Shown: positions 26,105 through 35,312, counted from the stretch's first letter. The stretch: 64,000 nt of DNA from Candidatus Nitrosocosmicus agrestis (GCF_008389435.1 NZ_VUYS01000009.1:62001-126000); one strand, 5' to 3'. Numbers and translations: made by a program. The notes: generated by a model not told the origin, from the letters alone.

Positions 26105-26847
26105 TCTTGGATAACACCTCTCTCAGCCTCATAAGGGATGCCGATCTTATCTACTATTAATCTCCCAGGTGACTTTGATCCGATGGAGTGTCCCGATTTG
26201 AGCCGGTGAAATGTAATGGTTACATCAGCCATAACTGATTTTTCTGCAAGTAATCCTGTGTCCGGATCAGTTCCAGATGGAAAATCAATTGCCACTATGA
26301 ATGCTTTGCCTTTATTTTTGTTGATACATTCAATAACCATGGAATAAGGTTCACGCATCTTTCCCTTTATACCAGTTCCAAGAATTCCATCCAAAATTAT
26401 ATGGGATTCTTCAATCTTTTTTTCAATTTCATTTATGTTATCTTGATTATATACGAGAGTATTAATCGATTTCATCCTTTCTATTATATCCCAGTTTGAC
26501 TTTGCTTCAGTAGTTTTTAAATCTGTAGGGTTACATAGTAGAATAACAGTTAAGGAAGAGTTTGGCCCAATATCAATCATTGAGAACATGTATCCTTGCA
26601 AATGACGAATCGCGACCATTGCATCTCCGCCATTATTTCCCTTACCACATATTGCTACTATAGATTTGGTAGTAATATCGTTACCAAATTCAGAAATTAA
26701 AAAGTCTGCTACTCTGGATCCTGCATTTTCCATCATCAATATTTTGTTCATAGAACAAACTGTTTCACCATTATTCTCAATTCGATACATTTGTTCAGAA
26801 GTAATGGCTGTAAAGCCTTTAGGTACATGTGAATCTTTAATCTCCAT
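26101..26847 (-). CDS. nnrE: NAD(P)H-hydrate epimerase (YjeF N-terminal domain)
   Basis: A 248-residue YjeF-N/NnrE protein that epimerises damaged NAD(P)HX so that a dehydratase can repair it. Motifs include ICGKGNNGGDAMVAIRHL, LDGILGTGIKG and VAIDFPSGTDPDTG with the catalytic Asp. Many archaeal and bacterial versions are fused to the NnrD dehydratase; this one ends after the epimerase domain and no NnrD gene is in the window. ATGA overlap with the MBL-fold gene downstream. Confidence 0.9.
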   Translation of the reverse strand: MEIKDSHVPKGFTAITSEQMYRIENNGETVCSMNKILMMENAGSRVADFLISEFGNDITTKSIVAICGKGNNGGDAMVAIRHLQGYMFSMIDIGPNSSLTVILLCNPTDLKTTEAKSNWDIIERMKSINTLVYNQDNINEIEKKIEESHIILDGILGTGIKGKMREPYSMVIECINKNKGKAFIVAIDFPSGTDPDTGLLAEKSVMADVTITFHRLKSGHSIGSKSPGRLIVDKIGIPYEAERGVIQE

Positions 26848-26893
26848 TAATCAGATACCTCTTTGAATCTATTTAAAAAATTTCCAATAGTCT

Positions 26894-27139
26894 TCACTGA
26901 TATGAATGTAATCGTTTTTCCCTATGATCTGCCATCTTTGTCTCAAGTAGGTCTTGATGTTCTTCAATTATATGAGTATTACAGCAATTTTCATGAAAGA
27001 TACCTGCTTGACAAAATTCACATGAGGTCACAAAATCAAGTTCCTTAAACTCATTGTTACACTTTGCACATTTCTCGCTTGGTAGAGACTCTGTCAACAG
27101 GGGCTTTAGCCAGCCTTCTCTCCATAATACATTTACCAA
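26894..27139 (-). CDS. Small zinc-ribbon protein
   Basis: An 81-residue protein with a clustered metal-binding pattern: EKCAKCNNEF, then TSCEFCQAGIFHENCCNTHIIEEHQ, giving two CxxC pairs and several Cys/His that could build a treble-clef or double zinc site. I do not recognise the family. It lies between hjc and nnrE on the same strand with gaps of 26 and 46 bp, so these genes probably share a transcript. Confidence 0.7.
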   Translation of the reverse strand: MVNVLWREGWLKPLLTESLPSEKCAKCNNEFKELDFVTSCEFCQAGIFHENCCNTHIIEEHQDLLETKMADHREKRLHSYQ

Positions 27140-27165
27140 TTAATATCTTTGTCCCTTTCCTTCTT

Positions 27166-27690
27166 TTATAATTTCGTCAAGAAAAAAGGCATTTCATGAT
27201 TTTTTAATTTGACTTTCATGGCTTTGGTAGGATAAATGGCGAAGGTGTCCCCATCATAATTGCACTTTATGGTTGGAAAAATTCGAGGAGTTTTTTTGAA
27301 ACTAACTCTTTTAAAATACATCCTGCCTTTTCTGGGTAAATATTTCACTTCACCCCTAATTACTTGTCTTTTAAGTCTCATGAATTTAAATGCTAATATT
27401 ATATACCTTTCCTGGTAAATGCCAAACATTTTTGTAATGTCAAAACACCTTCCAATTTGATCAGGCGGTACATAAATACTGCTTCCAGTAGCAGATTTTG
27501 CCTCTATCGAAAGTAATACGGATTCTTTGTTGTTTACAGCTATGATATCTGGTAGCCCTGTGCTGGAGCCCCCTAATCTACGGGCAATCCAATCCCCGTT
27601 GCTTAATAATTTAACTAATTTATATTCAAAGCTATATCCCCTACTCCTTCGGATGTTGGTCAATACGAACATGACACAGATAATGTGCAT
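27166..27690 (-). CDS. hjc: Holliday junction resolvase Hjc
   Basis: An archaeal PD-(D/E)XK-fold resolvase. The catalytic residues are in RGYSFEYKLVKLL (Glu), GLPDIIAV (Asp) and LSIEAKS (Glu-x-Lys), the archaeal Hjc arrangement. It cuts four-way DNA junctions during recombination and fork restart. The C-terminal 40 residues (RMYFKRVSFKK onward) extend beyond the catalytic core. The start may be ATG 27690 or ATG 27672; the latter gives MFVLTNIRRSRGYSFE, closer to the usual length. It diverges from the translin gene with a 65-bp gap. Confidence 0.85.
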   Translation of the reverse strand: MHIICVMFVLTNIRRSRGYSFEYKLVKLLSNGDWIARRLGGSSTGLPDIIAVNNKESVLLSIEAKSATGSSIYVPPDQIGRCFDITKMFGIYQERYIILAFKFMRLKRQVIRGEVKYLPRKGRMYFKRVSFKKTPRIFPTIKCNYDGDTFAIYPTKAMKVKLKNHEMPFFLTKL

Positions 27691-27755
27691 TAAATCCTTT
27701 GTTTATTGTAGAGCAACTGTTAAACGACACAAGGTGTAAATGAAAATAAATTAAG

Positions 27756-28388
27756 ATGACAGACGAAGGAAAGTATTCGAGATTGCAAATTTCATTGAAT
27801 GAATTCACCAATAATTTGATACAGATTGAATCAAGTAGAGATAGATTATTGAAAGAAAACAGAGATATAATTGCTAATTGTAGCAAGGCAATCATATTGT
27901 TACATGGTAACAAAATAACTCAGGCCTCTGAAATATTAAAAAATACGTTCACATCATTGCAATCTCTAAAAAAATTGATTATCTCTGATCTGGATCGTTA
28001 TATTTGGCCAGCTGAGCAGGAATATGTTGAAGCCGTTATTCTCTTAGAAATTATTGAAAAAAAAGAAATCCTAAGCAATAACACCGATTTGAACATTTCT
28101 CACAATGCTTATCTGACGGGTTTACTAGATTGCATTGGGGAAATTAAGAGAATGATTTATGATAAACTTAGAATAAACGACTTTGAAACTTGTATTTCTC
28201 TTTTTGATATTATGCAATCGATTTTTGATCATGCATATCCTTTCGCTATATATGACAATATTGTTCCGGGGGTTAGAAAAAAGTTGGATGTTTCAAAGCG
28301 AATAATTGAAGATGTACGAATAACTATTACTGAGGAGGTAAGAAGGAAAGATTTCTTAACGAGACTTGAAAATAAAATTCAACAATAA
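27756..28388 (+). CDS. Translin-family RNA/ssDNA-binding protein
   Basis: A 210-residue, almost all-helical protein matching the translin/TRAX family. The N-terminal helix ends with SSRDRLLKENRDIIANCSKAI, the middle has WPAEQEYVEAVIL, and a helix with AYLTGLLDCIGEIKRMIYD matches the translin GDYLLGLAD-like signature. Archaeal translins form octamers, and some have RNase activity; the acidic residues for that cannot be set firmly here. It shares its promoter region with hjc in divergent orientation. Confidence 0.83.
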   Translation: MTDEGKYSRLQISLNEFTNNLIQIESSRDRLLKENRDIIANCSKAIILLHGNKITQASEILKNTFTSLQSLKKLIISDLDRYIWPAEQEYVEAVILLEIIEKKEILSNNTDLNISHNAYLTGLLDCIGEIKRMIYDKLRINDFETCISLFDIMQSIFDHAYPFAIYDNIVPGVRKKLDVSKRIIEDVRITITEEVRRKDFLTRLENKIQQ

Positions 28389-28410
28389 TAAAATAAAATA
28401 TTTTTTTATA

Positions 28411-29874
28411 TCAGCTTGAGAATCTAGCGAATGCCTCTGTTAAATATTTGTTTAGTTTAGAAGACCATTCTGGAAATCCTTCCGGTCCTTCAGGATAATT
28501 CCTATAATGAGTAACCAGTTCTTCATTCATTTTTGAGGTAAACTTTAAATCCTCTGCTAATTTTTTATTTAATGCTCCTCTGATCATCATGCCTAATTTG
28601 CTTACTGTACTAAATTCAGGATGTTCACCATTCGTAATTTTTTCGACGTCCATCTTTGATAAAAAGTGCTTCATCCCATAGTTTATCTGTTCGTTATCTA
28701 GCTGTTGTAACATTCTTCTAAAGACCTCTAATCCGGCAGTCTTGTAACCATACTCATTAATAAAATTCTTGTTATAGCTCCACAGACCTGACTCTGAAAC
28801 ATCATTTGATTCTATGGCTTGGACCAAATCCTTTCCTGCAATAGTGGCTGCAATAATAGCGGGTCCTATACCACCGGCATCTAGAGGTTTGGGCATCCAT
28901 GCAGAATCACCCACCATCATGTAACCATTTGCTACCATGCAATCATTTTGTCTCCTAACAGAAACTTGCCAAGTGCCCCATTCGTTTCCTATATCTTCTT
29001 CTCCAGTTGATAACCTAGGGTTACTAATAGCAGGATTTAAGTTTACATACTCATCTATCAATTTTTTTAAATCTCGTTTTTTTCCAATTTTTTTATTTGC
29101 TTTATCAAACAATCTTTGTTGTACTCCTAAACCAATATTGACCTTATTTTTCCCCTTTGGAAACACCCATCCATAACCCCCTGGTGCGAGGTTTTGATCC
29201 AAATGGATTATGCAGTAGTCAGGATCAAAGAATGTTTTGTCCTCTACGCCTTCATTATCAAAATCGTAGATATATCTGCCTGTTGCTTCCAAATCATTTC
29301 TATCTATTCTCCTTTGTATGAAAGATTTTATGGGAAGATTTGTCCGAAGTACCGAAGTAACACCAGTACAATCAACCACAACTTTTGCGGTTTTTTTGAA
29401 TATTTCTTTAGTATTAGAGTTCTCTCCTTCTATTCCTACTACATAATTGTTATCGGTGATTAATTGTCTGACTACTATGTTACTCATAGTCTCTACTCCT
29501 AACTTGTTTGCTTCTCTAATTTGCTTTTGAGGTAGTTGCTTTCTATTTAGAATGTAGCCTTCCCCATCAAACGAGACCTTTGTTTCATGATCGGGTGAAA
29601 ATGCCACCACGCCTTTTACAGGATGCTCTATTTCAGGCTGACCCCATGCTATTTTTATCCTTTCAGTCATATAATCAACAGTATTTTTTCCAACGGCGTC
29701 CCCACATATCCATCCTGAGATGGTTTTCCTGCCTTGGATCTCTATGGAATTCCTATCTACCACAAGAATCTTGAGTCGCTGGTTTGAATAGTAAGCCGCA
29801 GAGGAAGCTACTATCAATCCTGCTAACCCTCCACCAGCAACTATGATATCGTAATCAGTTTTTGACAGGCTCAT
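28411..29874 (-). CDS. Geranylgeranyl reductase family flavoprotein
   Basis: A 487-residue FAD-dependent reductase of the geranylgeranyl reductase family that saturates isoprenoid chains of archaeal membrane lipids. The dinucleotide motif is VAGGGLAGLIVASSAA, the middle part has GGYGWVFPKG (family signature), and VGDSAWMPKPLDAGGIGPA binds FAD. Full length and intact. It is the last core-like gene before coding density drops at about 30 kb. Confidence 0.9.
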   Translation of the reverse strand: MSLSKTDYDIIVAGGGLAGLIVASSAAYYSNQRLKILVVDRNSIEIQGRKTISGWICGDAVGKNTVDYMTERIKIAWGQPEIEHPVKGVVAFSPDHETKVSFDGEGYILNRKQLPQKQIREANKLGVETMSNIVVRQLITDNNYVVGIEGENSNTKEIFKKTAKVVVDCTGVTSVLRTNLPIKSFIQRRIDRNDLEATGRYIYDFDNEGVEDKTFFDPDYCIIHLDQNLAPGGYGWVFPKGKNKVNIGLGVQQRLFDKANKKIGKKRDLKKLIDEYVNLNPAISNPRLSTGEEDIGNEWGTWQVSVRRQNDCMVANGYMMVGDSAWMPKPLDAGGIGPAIIAATIAGKDLVQAIESNDVSESGLWSYNKNFINEYGYKTAGLEVFRRMLQQLDNEQINYGMKHFLSKMDVEKITNGEHPEFSTVSKLGMMIRGALNKKLAEDLKFTSKMNEELVTHYRNYPEGPEGFPEWSSKLNKYLTEAFARFSS

Positions 29875-30411
29875 CTTTTCCTATAAATACCAATAATAAA
29901 GGATAATTAAAGCTATGTTGTTATTATGTACGCATAAATATTATCCATTTTTTTAGAGAAAGGCAGCTTTAAATTTCCAAGTTTAAAAGCATTATGCCAC
30001 ATTCAGGCTGTTCGAATTTAATGTAGAATCTAGTCTAAGTATAATGTACAAACTCGTGAGATTAAGAAGTGCCTTCATATCCTATACATTCGAATTTGAT
30101 GGCTGTATTCAATTATACGATAGCTTAAACCAATTTAATCCAAAATCTATTGTTTCAATGAAAAACAAGTTGAATTCTTTTTTTTTGCAGTGATAACACC
30201 CCCGAAGCCTTTGCCCCATTAAGTGCCATAGTATTGCTTGGGACTAACTAATCAGTCCTTTTAATAAGTAAATCAAGTAATTTACATCTAAAAGGTAAAC
30301 TGTCCCAAGATAATACTAAACTCATATTATTTCTCCTAGGTTCAAATCCCTTCTTCTTTTTATTCAAGGTTAGTTTCATTACTTAATATTACTTTACCAT
30401 TTTACTCTTAC
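29875..30411. other. Intergenic region before the arsenic-responsive locus
   Basis: Here, in 537 bp without a convincing gene, I see a short hairpin GGACT-N8-AGTCC followed by TTTT (30241-30262) that could end transcription on the plus strand, and an 8-bp inverted pair CTTGGGAC (30237-30244) / GTCCCAAG (30302-30309). A GGTTCAAATCCC at about 30340 resembles a tRNA T-loop, but no tRNA folds around it. Confidence 0.4.
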
Positions 30412-30445
30412 TAATTTATATAGTTTACAAAGTAAACCAAAGGTA
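30412..30445 (+). promoter_or_regulatory. TATA box plus palindromic operator, copy 1
   Basis: aatttatata (30412-30421) is followed directly by the palindrome GTTTAC-AAA-GTAAAC (30423-30437), eight bases before the ATG. The operator lies between TATA and start, so a bound repressor would block the promoter. A nearly identical element precedes arsM (33083-33116). Confidence 0.8.
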
Positions 30446-30850
30446 ATGAGTAAACAAATCTACAATCAAAATGAGAATAAAACATCGACACCTGAAAAAG
30501 TCTTGGACGCAATAGTTGAAGGTATCAATTCCGGAAATTTGGAATCATTAATGACGCTCTATGAAGCAGAATCATGTTTTGCAACCCTTCCAGGACAGCT
30601 TGCAAAGAGCCCAGAATCCATCCGCGAAAGTCTACGTAGTTTCATAGATTTGAAAGGAAAATTAGATCTTAAAGTAAAGAGAGTTCTTCATGTAAGTGAT
30701 CTTGCATTAGTAACTACAGAATGGTCATATAGCGGAACAGGGCCTGATAACGAGCCTGTCAACCTTTTAGCAAAATCTGCAGATGTTCTCCGTTTACAAT
30801 CTGATGGAACATGGCGAATTGTCATAGATAATCCTTGGGGGACAGGCTAA
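30446..30850 (+). CDS. SnoaL-like / NTF2-fold protein under arsenic-type operator
   Basis: A 134-residue protein of the SnoaL/ketosteroid-isomerase-like (NTF2) fold. The pattern VLDAIVEGINSGNLESLMTLYE, ATLPGQLAKSPESIRESLRSF, VLHVSDLALVTTEWSYSG and SDGTWRIVIDNPWG is characteristic of the DUF4440/SnoaL-like group. The reaction is unknown. Its start codon and the promoter in front of it are almost the same as those of arsM 2.6 kb away (first four codons ATG AGT AAA CA-), so it is probably controlled by the same regulator. Confidence 0.85.
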   Translation: MSKQIYNQNENKTSTPEKVLDAIVEGINSGNLESLMTLYEAESCFATLPGQLAKSPESIRESLRSFIDLKGKLDLKVKRVLHVSDLALVTTEWSYSGTGPDNEPVNLLAKSADVLRLQSDGTWRIVIDNPWGTG

Positions 30851-31048
30851 AGAAGGCAGATTCACTACAAGTATAATTATTCTTTTGTATATCTATTCAT
30901 TTATCTTAGGATAAAAATTAGATGATGTATATATTGAGTAAAGACGGAACTAAAATCCAATTGATTGTTCTATGGATCATATTATTATAAGAATAAAATG
31001 AAAATATTGTAAATCGAGGTTTAATGTGCTTATCGCAATCAATTCAAT

Positions 31049-31745
31049 CTAACTATTAGCTATTTTCTTTCTATAAAGAAAAGCAATCAAAGATGTACCA
31101 ATAAATGTTGTCGTCCAGTATAACCATAGATCTGTCAATACCCCAGAGAATAAAGCAGGAGCCAGGGAACGTGCAGGATTCATGGATGCACCAGAAATAA
31201 AATCTATAAACAAATTGTCCAATCCAATAATGCCTCCAATAGCGATACTTCCAAATCCTTTCAAACCTTTTGTGTAAACTATTACCAGTATTACCGCCAT
31301 TAAAAGACCTGAAGCAAAAACTTCTATTCCAAATATTAAAGGTAATGGATATGAATAGTTAGGTGCATTGGCTCCCAAGTTTGCCTCATTACCTATTACT
31401 ATACTCACAAAAAGATTTACTAGTAAAGAGCCGAAAATCTCTGCTAAAAGATATAAACCTAATAATTATTTCGTGATGTGCTTAGTTATCGAGAATCCCA
31501 CTGAAACAGCCGGATTGAAATGAGCCATAGAAATTTTACCAAATAGATAAACACCTATTGCAACACCTATGAAGTGAGCAAATGCAATAAAAGGTTAGCC
31601 CAAAATACTATTTAATTTTGCATCAGCAACCACTGAACCTGTTGCTAAAACTACAACAATAAATGTACCTGAGTTCTACGAGAAATCTTTTTTGATTTAC
31701 AGTCAGTTTGTCAACTACAGACTCAGATGCAGAATCCTTTAACAT
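31049..31745 (-). pseudogene. Aquaporin/glycerol-facilitator (AqpS-like) pseudogene
   Basis: The minus strand encodes a broken MIP channel. The first half has FIVVVLATGSVVADAKLNSILG and the first NPA box HFNPAVSVGFSITKH; the second half (intact frame 31049-31408) has SGASMNPARSLAPALF. The reading is interrupted by a frameshift near 31670, by TAA after SILG (near 31596) and by TAA after KHITK (near 31466). MIP channels in arsenic operons let arsenite or methylated arsenicals leave the cell. It follows the arsC remnant by 56 bp on the same strand, as the end of an arsM-arsC-aqpS unit. A functional channel is not expected. Confidence 0.85.
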
Positions 31746-31801
31746 GATTATTTGCTATTTAACTGAAATTATTTTCGATGGATTAAATGAGACTTATCGT
31801 C

Positions 31802-32262
31802 CTAAATTGGAATTTTATGGTCTTGGGTGGAATCAATTATTTCTAAAACTCTTTTTTCAATTTCATCTCTTATTTCTCCTACTTTCTCTATAGGCTTGTT
31901 TTTTGGGTCTTCAATACCCCAATCTATAACTTTTGGAACAAATAAAGCAGGACAGAACTTGTCATCCATACAGCCCATATTTACAATGGCTGTTGCATTT
32001 CGCATCATGTCTTCTGTCAAGTCTTTGAGTTTTTGTTTTCAAATATCTATTCCAACTTCTTTCATAACTTTTACTGCAATTGGATTAATTTGAGAAGTAG
32101 GAACCGTACCAGCACTACAGTTTCGTAGCCTTTTGAAGCATACTTTCTGAAGAAACCCTCAGCCATCTGACTTCTTCCAGCATTTTGAACACATACAAAG
32201 AGGATAATTTCTTTTCGTTTGCCCTGATCTAGTTTACCAAATGAAAATTTTATTTGTATCAC
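31802..32262 (-). pseudogene. arsC: Arsenate reductase (ArsC, LMW-phosphatase type) pseudogene
   Basis: The N-terminal part reads ILFVCVQNAGRSQMAEGFF with the CX5R phosphate loop of thioredoxin-coupled ArsC. One base is missing after YETV (near 32114), then the sequence continues in another frame as SAGTVPTSQINPIAVKVM. A TGA stands in place of a likely serine codon after GIDI (near 32040), after which the rest of the enzyme follows: MTEDMMRNATAIVNMGCMDD and DWGIEDPKNK. One frameshift and one stop make it nonfunctional as read. The GTG start is 17 bp after the arsM stop. Confidence 0.87.
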
Positions 32263-32278
32263 TCCTTTCTATAATCAA

Positions 32279-33082
32279 CTACTCTTTAACAGCCCTTATC
32301 GAAATACTACTAATTTGTCTTTTTTCTTGATCCCTTTCATCCTCTTCTAGTTCCATGTATAATTTTTCGTCAAGTATCTCGACGTTGGTAAATCCTGCTT
32401 TTTTAATACTGCCCATGTAATTTTCTTTTGTTAGTGTACCATCAATACAACTACACCAATTGTCTATATTGACAGAATCTGCATCTATTTCTTTAGAGGT
32501 GACCAAATCTGATATAATCATTTTTCCTTTGCCTTTTGGTTTCAAAATTCGGTAAATCTCTCTAAACGTTTTTTCCTTGTTTGTTGTCAAGTTGATAACA
32601 CAATTACTTGTAACTATATCAACTGAATTATCATCAACTGGAATTTTTTCTTCGATATCACCTTTTTTAAATTCTACATTGTGGTACCCATGAATTTCAG
32701 TGTACTTTCTCGCCTTGTCTAACATAGCATCTGTTATATCGACACCTATGACTTTTCCTGTCTCTTTGACGATGTTTGAAGCTATAAATACATCAATTCC
32801 GGCTCCAGAACCTAAATCTACCACTACATCACCCTCTTTTATATGAGCAAAGGTAGAAGGATTACCACAACCTAAACCAAGGATAGATGACTGTGGAATA
32901 GATTCTAGATTACTTTGATTGTATCCAACTGTTTTAGACGATTCTATTGGTGACACTACTGCTGTCTCAGCTGTACCACAACATCCGCCCGAAGAAGAGC
33001 AACAGGATAGTGAACCACCTGCCATTGCTATTTTTTCATATTGTTCTTGAATCTTGTTTTTTCTATTTAATTGTTTACTCAT
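32279..33082 (-). CDS. arsM: Arsenite methyltransferase ArsM
   Basis: A 267-residue SAM-dependent enzyme that methylates As(III). The Cys-rich N-terminus (SCCSSSGGCCG) is followed by SAM motif VVDLGSGAGIDVFIAS, then the catalytic-site cysteines in VTSNCVINL and WCSCIDGTL, as in other ArsM proteins. The frame is open to 33139, but ATG 33082 is the start: it matches the start context of the SnoaL-like gene (GGTAATGAGTAAACAA) and lies 9 bp after the palindromic operator. Unlike arsC and aqpS behind it, it is undamaged. Confidence 0.92.
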   Translation of the reverse strand: MSKQLNRKNKIQEQYEKIAMAGGSLSCCSSSGGCCGTAETAVVSPIESSKTVGYNQSNLESIPQSSILGLGCGNPSTFAHIKEGDVVVDLGSGAGIDVFIASNIVKETGKVIGVDITDAMLDKARKYTEIHGYHNVEFKKGDIEEKIPVDDNSVDIVTSNCVINLTTNKEKTFREIYRILKPKGKGKMIISDLVTSKEIDADSVNIDNWCSCIDGTLTKENYMGSIKKAGFTNVEILDEKLYMELEEDERDQEKRQISSISIRAVKE

Positions 33083-33116
33083 TACCTTTAGTTTACCAAG
33101 TAAACTATATAAATTG
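33083..33116. promoter_or_regulatory. TATA box plus palindromic operator, copy 2 (arsM / regulator)
   Basis: Palindrome GTTTAC-CAA-GTAAAC at 33091-33105 with tatataaatt at 33106-33115. Read on the minus strand the order TATA-operator-AAAGGTAATG equals that of copy 1. In the plus direction the same TATA lies about 30 bp before the GTG of the regulator gene, so one operator could control arsM and the regulator itself. Confidence 0.8.
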
Positions 33117-33139
33117 GTAAGAGCAAAATAGTAAAGCAA

Positions 33140-33565
33140 GTGAAATCACAGAAACCAAAAGAAAATGGAATTAATAAAACAATATCAAAACCATCGAAGC
33201 TACCAATACTCGAAGGCGATAATAATGCATGCAACTTCTATGGTTATGATATTGAGAGCTTAATGAAAGAAACGTCTCGATTAAGAAATATAATCACTAA
33301 AAGAGGAACTCTAGAAATATTGATACCACTTTGCTGTTCTACCGATCCTGTAAGATACGTTACTTTTAGAAAGTCAATGAAAGGTTTCAGCAGTAGAACC
33401 CTCACGATACGTTTAAAGGAATTGGAAAAGAGTGGTATTTTGAATAGACAATCCTTTCATGAGATTCCACCCAGGGTAGAATATAGACTTACTCCAAAGG
33501 GTCAAGAACTTGTTGGATCAATTATCAATCTGCTTCAGTGGATGAGAAAATGGTCAAACAAATAA
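33140..33565 (+). CDS. HxlR-type winged-helix regulator of the arsenic locus
   Basis: A 141-residue protein. The recognition part GFSSRTLTIRLKELEKSGIL and the wing EIPPRVEYRLTPKGQEL match HxlR/MarR-like winged helices. A neighbouring Cys-Cys pair (Cys65-Cys66, LIPLCCSTDP) just before the winged helix could bind trivalent arsenic, as ArsR cysteines do. The 40-residue N-terminal extension is Lys/Asn-rich. Translation starts at GTG 33140 without leader. Divergence from arsM with a palindromic operator between them suggests autoregulation and arsenic-responsive repression; this is inferred from position. Confidence 0.82.
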   Translation: MKSQKPKENGINKTISKPSKLPILEGDNNACNFYGYDIESLMKETSRLRNIITKRGTLEILIPLCCSTDPVRYVTFRKSMKGFSSRTLTIRLKELEKSGILNRQSFHEIPPRVEYRLTPKGQELVGSIINLLQWMRKWSNK

Positions 33566-34137
33566 TCACTTTTAATTAAAAATGTGCCCAATCTTATGGT
33601 TTTGGATTTTACTTGCGGTATAATCCTTATTCTTATTTATTGTATGGCGATATGAAATTAGCGGTGACTATCTTGCATGATTTTGTTAGAGTGTGAGAGA
33701 AAAGAGCATATAAAAAATAGTCTTCAACCACTTTATAATATGTTTATTCTGAAATCTTGATGTTTTGAATCTGGAATACTACACTATGAACCCGAGTCTT
33801 GATTCCATTAACTTTGGCTAGTCAAATATTATTTAACCCATATGTAAGTCTAAACCCATGACTTCCTGACATGTGAACAAATCCTATTTCCTTCATTATG
33901 GGACTATCGGTGTTTAAAAATAAAACACAATCGCTTTATTTTCAATGAAAATTAATTATCTGAATGAAATGCAGTCTGTGAATCCTTTTTAAGTATTAAT
34001 GGAACAACACAAACTTTTGGCCCGCATCCGACCTCACAATATTTAGACTTGTTCATTTTTGGAAAATAAAAAATACTGTCAAATGACTCTATCTACGATA
34101 CATAATACTTTTCTAATTGCTCCTTCTTTGAATCTCA
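33566..34137. other. Intergenic region, no gene seen
   Basis: The 572 bp hold AT-rich sequence with stops in all frames. It must contain the promoter for the Acg-like gene at 34138; TATA candidates are weak (around 34100-34110). No repeats or RNA genes recognised. Confidence 0.5.
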
Positions 34138-35256
34138 TTGCCTTTATCAACAAAAAAAGACACGGATAATAAGGGTCTTGAACCTTGGAAGATATCTGAA
34201 ACTTTGTTTCCTAGTTATGATAAACCATTTGATAAGTTAAAATTTTTTCTCAATTATGCTATTTTGGCCCCATCAGGTCACAATACCCAACCTTGGGCAT
34301 TTAGAATATCTACTGATGATAACACAATTCATCTATATGCTGATAGAACCCGAGCATTATCTGTAGTAGATCCTGATGACCGGGAATTAATAATCAGTTG
34401 TGGGTCTGCCTTGTTTAATTTACAGTTAGCAATATCATATTTTGGCTATAGATTTGAAACTTCCATGTTACCACTACGACCAAAAGGAGAAGACACAGTA
34501 GATAATAGCCATGATTTATTGGCTACCGTTAGGATTATAGACATTCATAAAAAACCAGAGAAAACCAAAGATGAGGAAATAAAGAGAGTATTTAACTCAA
34601 TTACCCTGAGAAGAACTAACAGATTCAGATTTGATGAGGGTAAGGAAATCTCACAAGAGGTTCTGTCTAACCTCCAATCCATCGCTCATAAATACGACAG
34701 TGTCTGGCTTCATATTGAAAAGAACAAAGAGGAAAAAGAGCGAATTGCTAAACTGATTACAGAAGGAGATATTATTCAAATGTCCAACAAAAAGCTTAGA
34801 AGGGAGTTGGCTTCATGGGTCCACGCAAATAGAAATCATCTTAGAGATGGAATGCCTGGCTATGCGTTTGGATTTGGTGATATCCTGTCTTTAGTCGGAC
34901 CATTTGTGATACGAACATTTGACTTTGGTAAAGGGCAAGCCGCCAAGGACAAGGAACTTGCTACAGGTTCGCCTATTCTAATAGTGATAGGTACTAATTC
35001 AGATAATACTCATTCATGGATAAATACAGGACTAGCTATGTCAAACATACTTTTGTATCTAAAATCCGAGAATATATGGTCTTCTTACCTAAACCAGCCT
35101 ATAGAAGTTCCCCACTTGAGAAAAAGACTTGCCACTCTCATACGTGGTCATAGTGACAAAAATCCCCAATTACTTTTGCGAATAGGCTATTCGGATATAG
35201 AAGTACTGCCAACACCAAGAAGGTCGATTGAACAAACTATGCTTGGTGAAGAATGA
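34138..35256 (+). CDS. Acg-family nitroreductase-fold flavoprotein
   Basis: A 372-residue protein matching the Acg group of the nitroreductase superfamily (mycobacterial Rv2032-like), which have two tandem nitroreductase-like halves and bind FMN. Recognisable segments are NYAILAPSGHNTQPWAFRIS, DPDDRELIISCGSALFNLQLA, LRRTNRFRFDEG and, near the end, the dimerisation-type tail PRRSIEQTMLGEE. Function in redox or nitrosative stress is inferred from the family; the mycobacterial member is thought to sequester flavin. Start is TTG 34138. A DUF6544-like gene follows 56 bp downstream on the same strand. Confidence 0.85.
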   Translation: MPLSTKKDTDNKGLEPWKISETLFPSYDKPFDKLKFFLNYAILAPSGHNTQPWAFRISTDDNTIHLYADRTRALSVVDPDDRELIISCGSALFNLQLAISYFGYRFETSMLPLRPKGEDTVDNSHDLLATVRIIDIHKKPEKTKDEEIKRVFNSITLRRTNRFRFDEGKEISQEVLSNLQSIAHKYDSVWLHIEKNKEEKERIAKLITEGDIIQMSNKKLRRELASWVHANRNHLRDGMPGYAFGFGDILSLVGPFVIRTFDFGKGQAAKDKELATGSPILIVIGTNSDNTHSWINTGLAMSNILLYLKSENIWSSYLNQPIEVPHLRKRLATLIRGHSDKNPQLLLRIGYSDIEVLPTPRRSIEQTMLGEE

Positions 35257-35312
35257 TCGGTGAGAAAGAAAGTACTGGTTAGTGGGTAGTAAAGACAAGG
35301 CGATGTCAACCT

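Noticed and set aside
30338-30360. GGTTCAAATCCC looks like a tRNA T-loop
   Set aside because: The flanking bases do not form a five-pair T-stem and no cloverleaf can be drawn upstream; not called as tRNA or att remnant.
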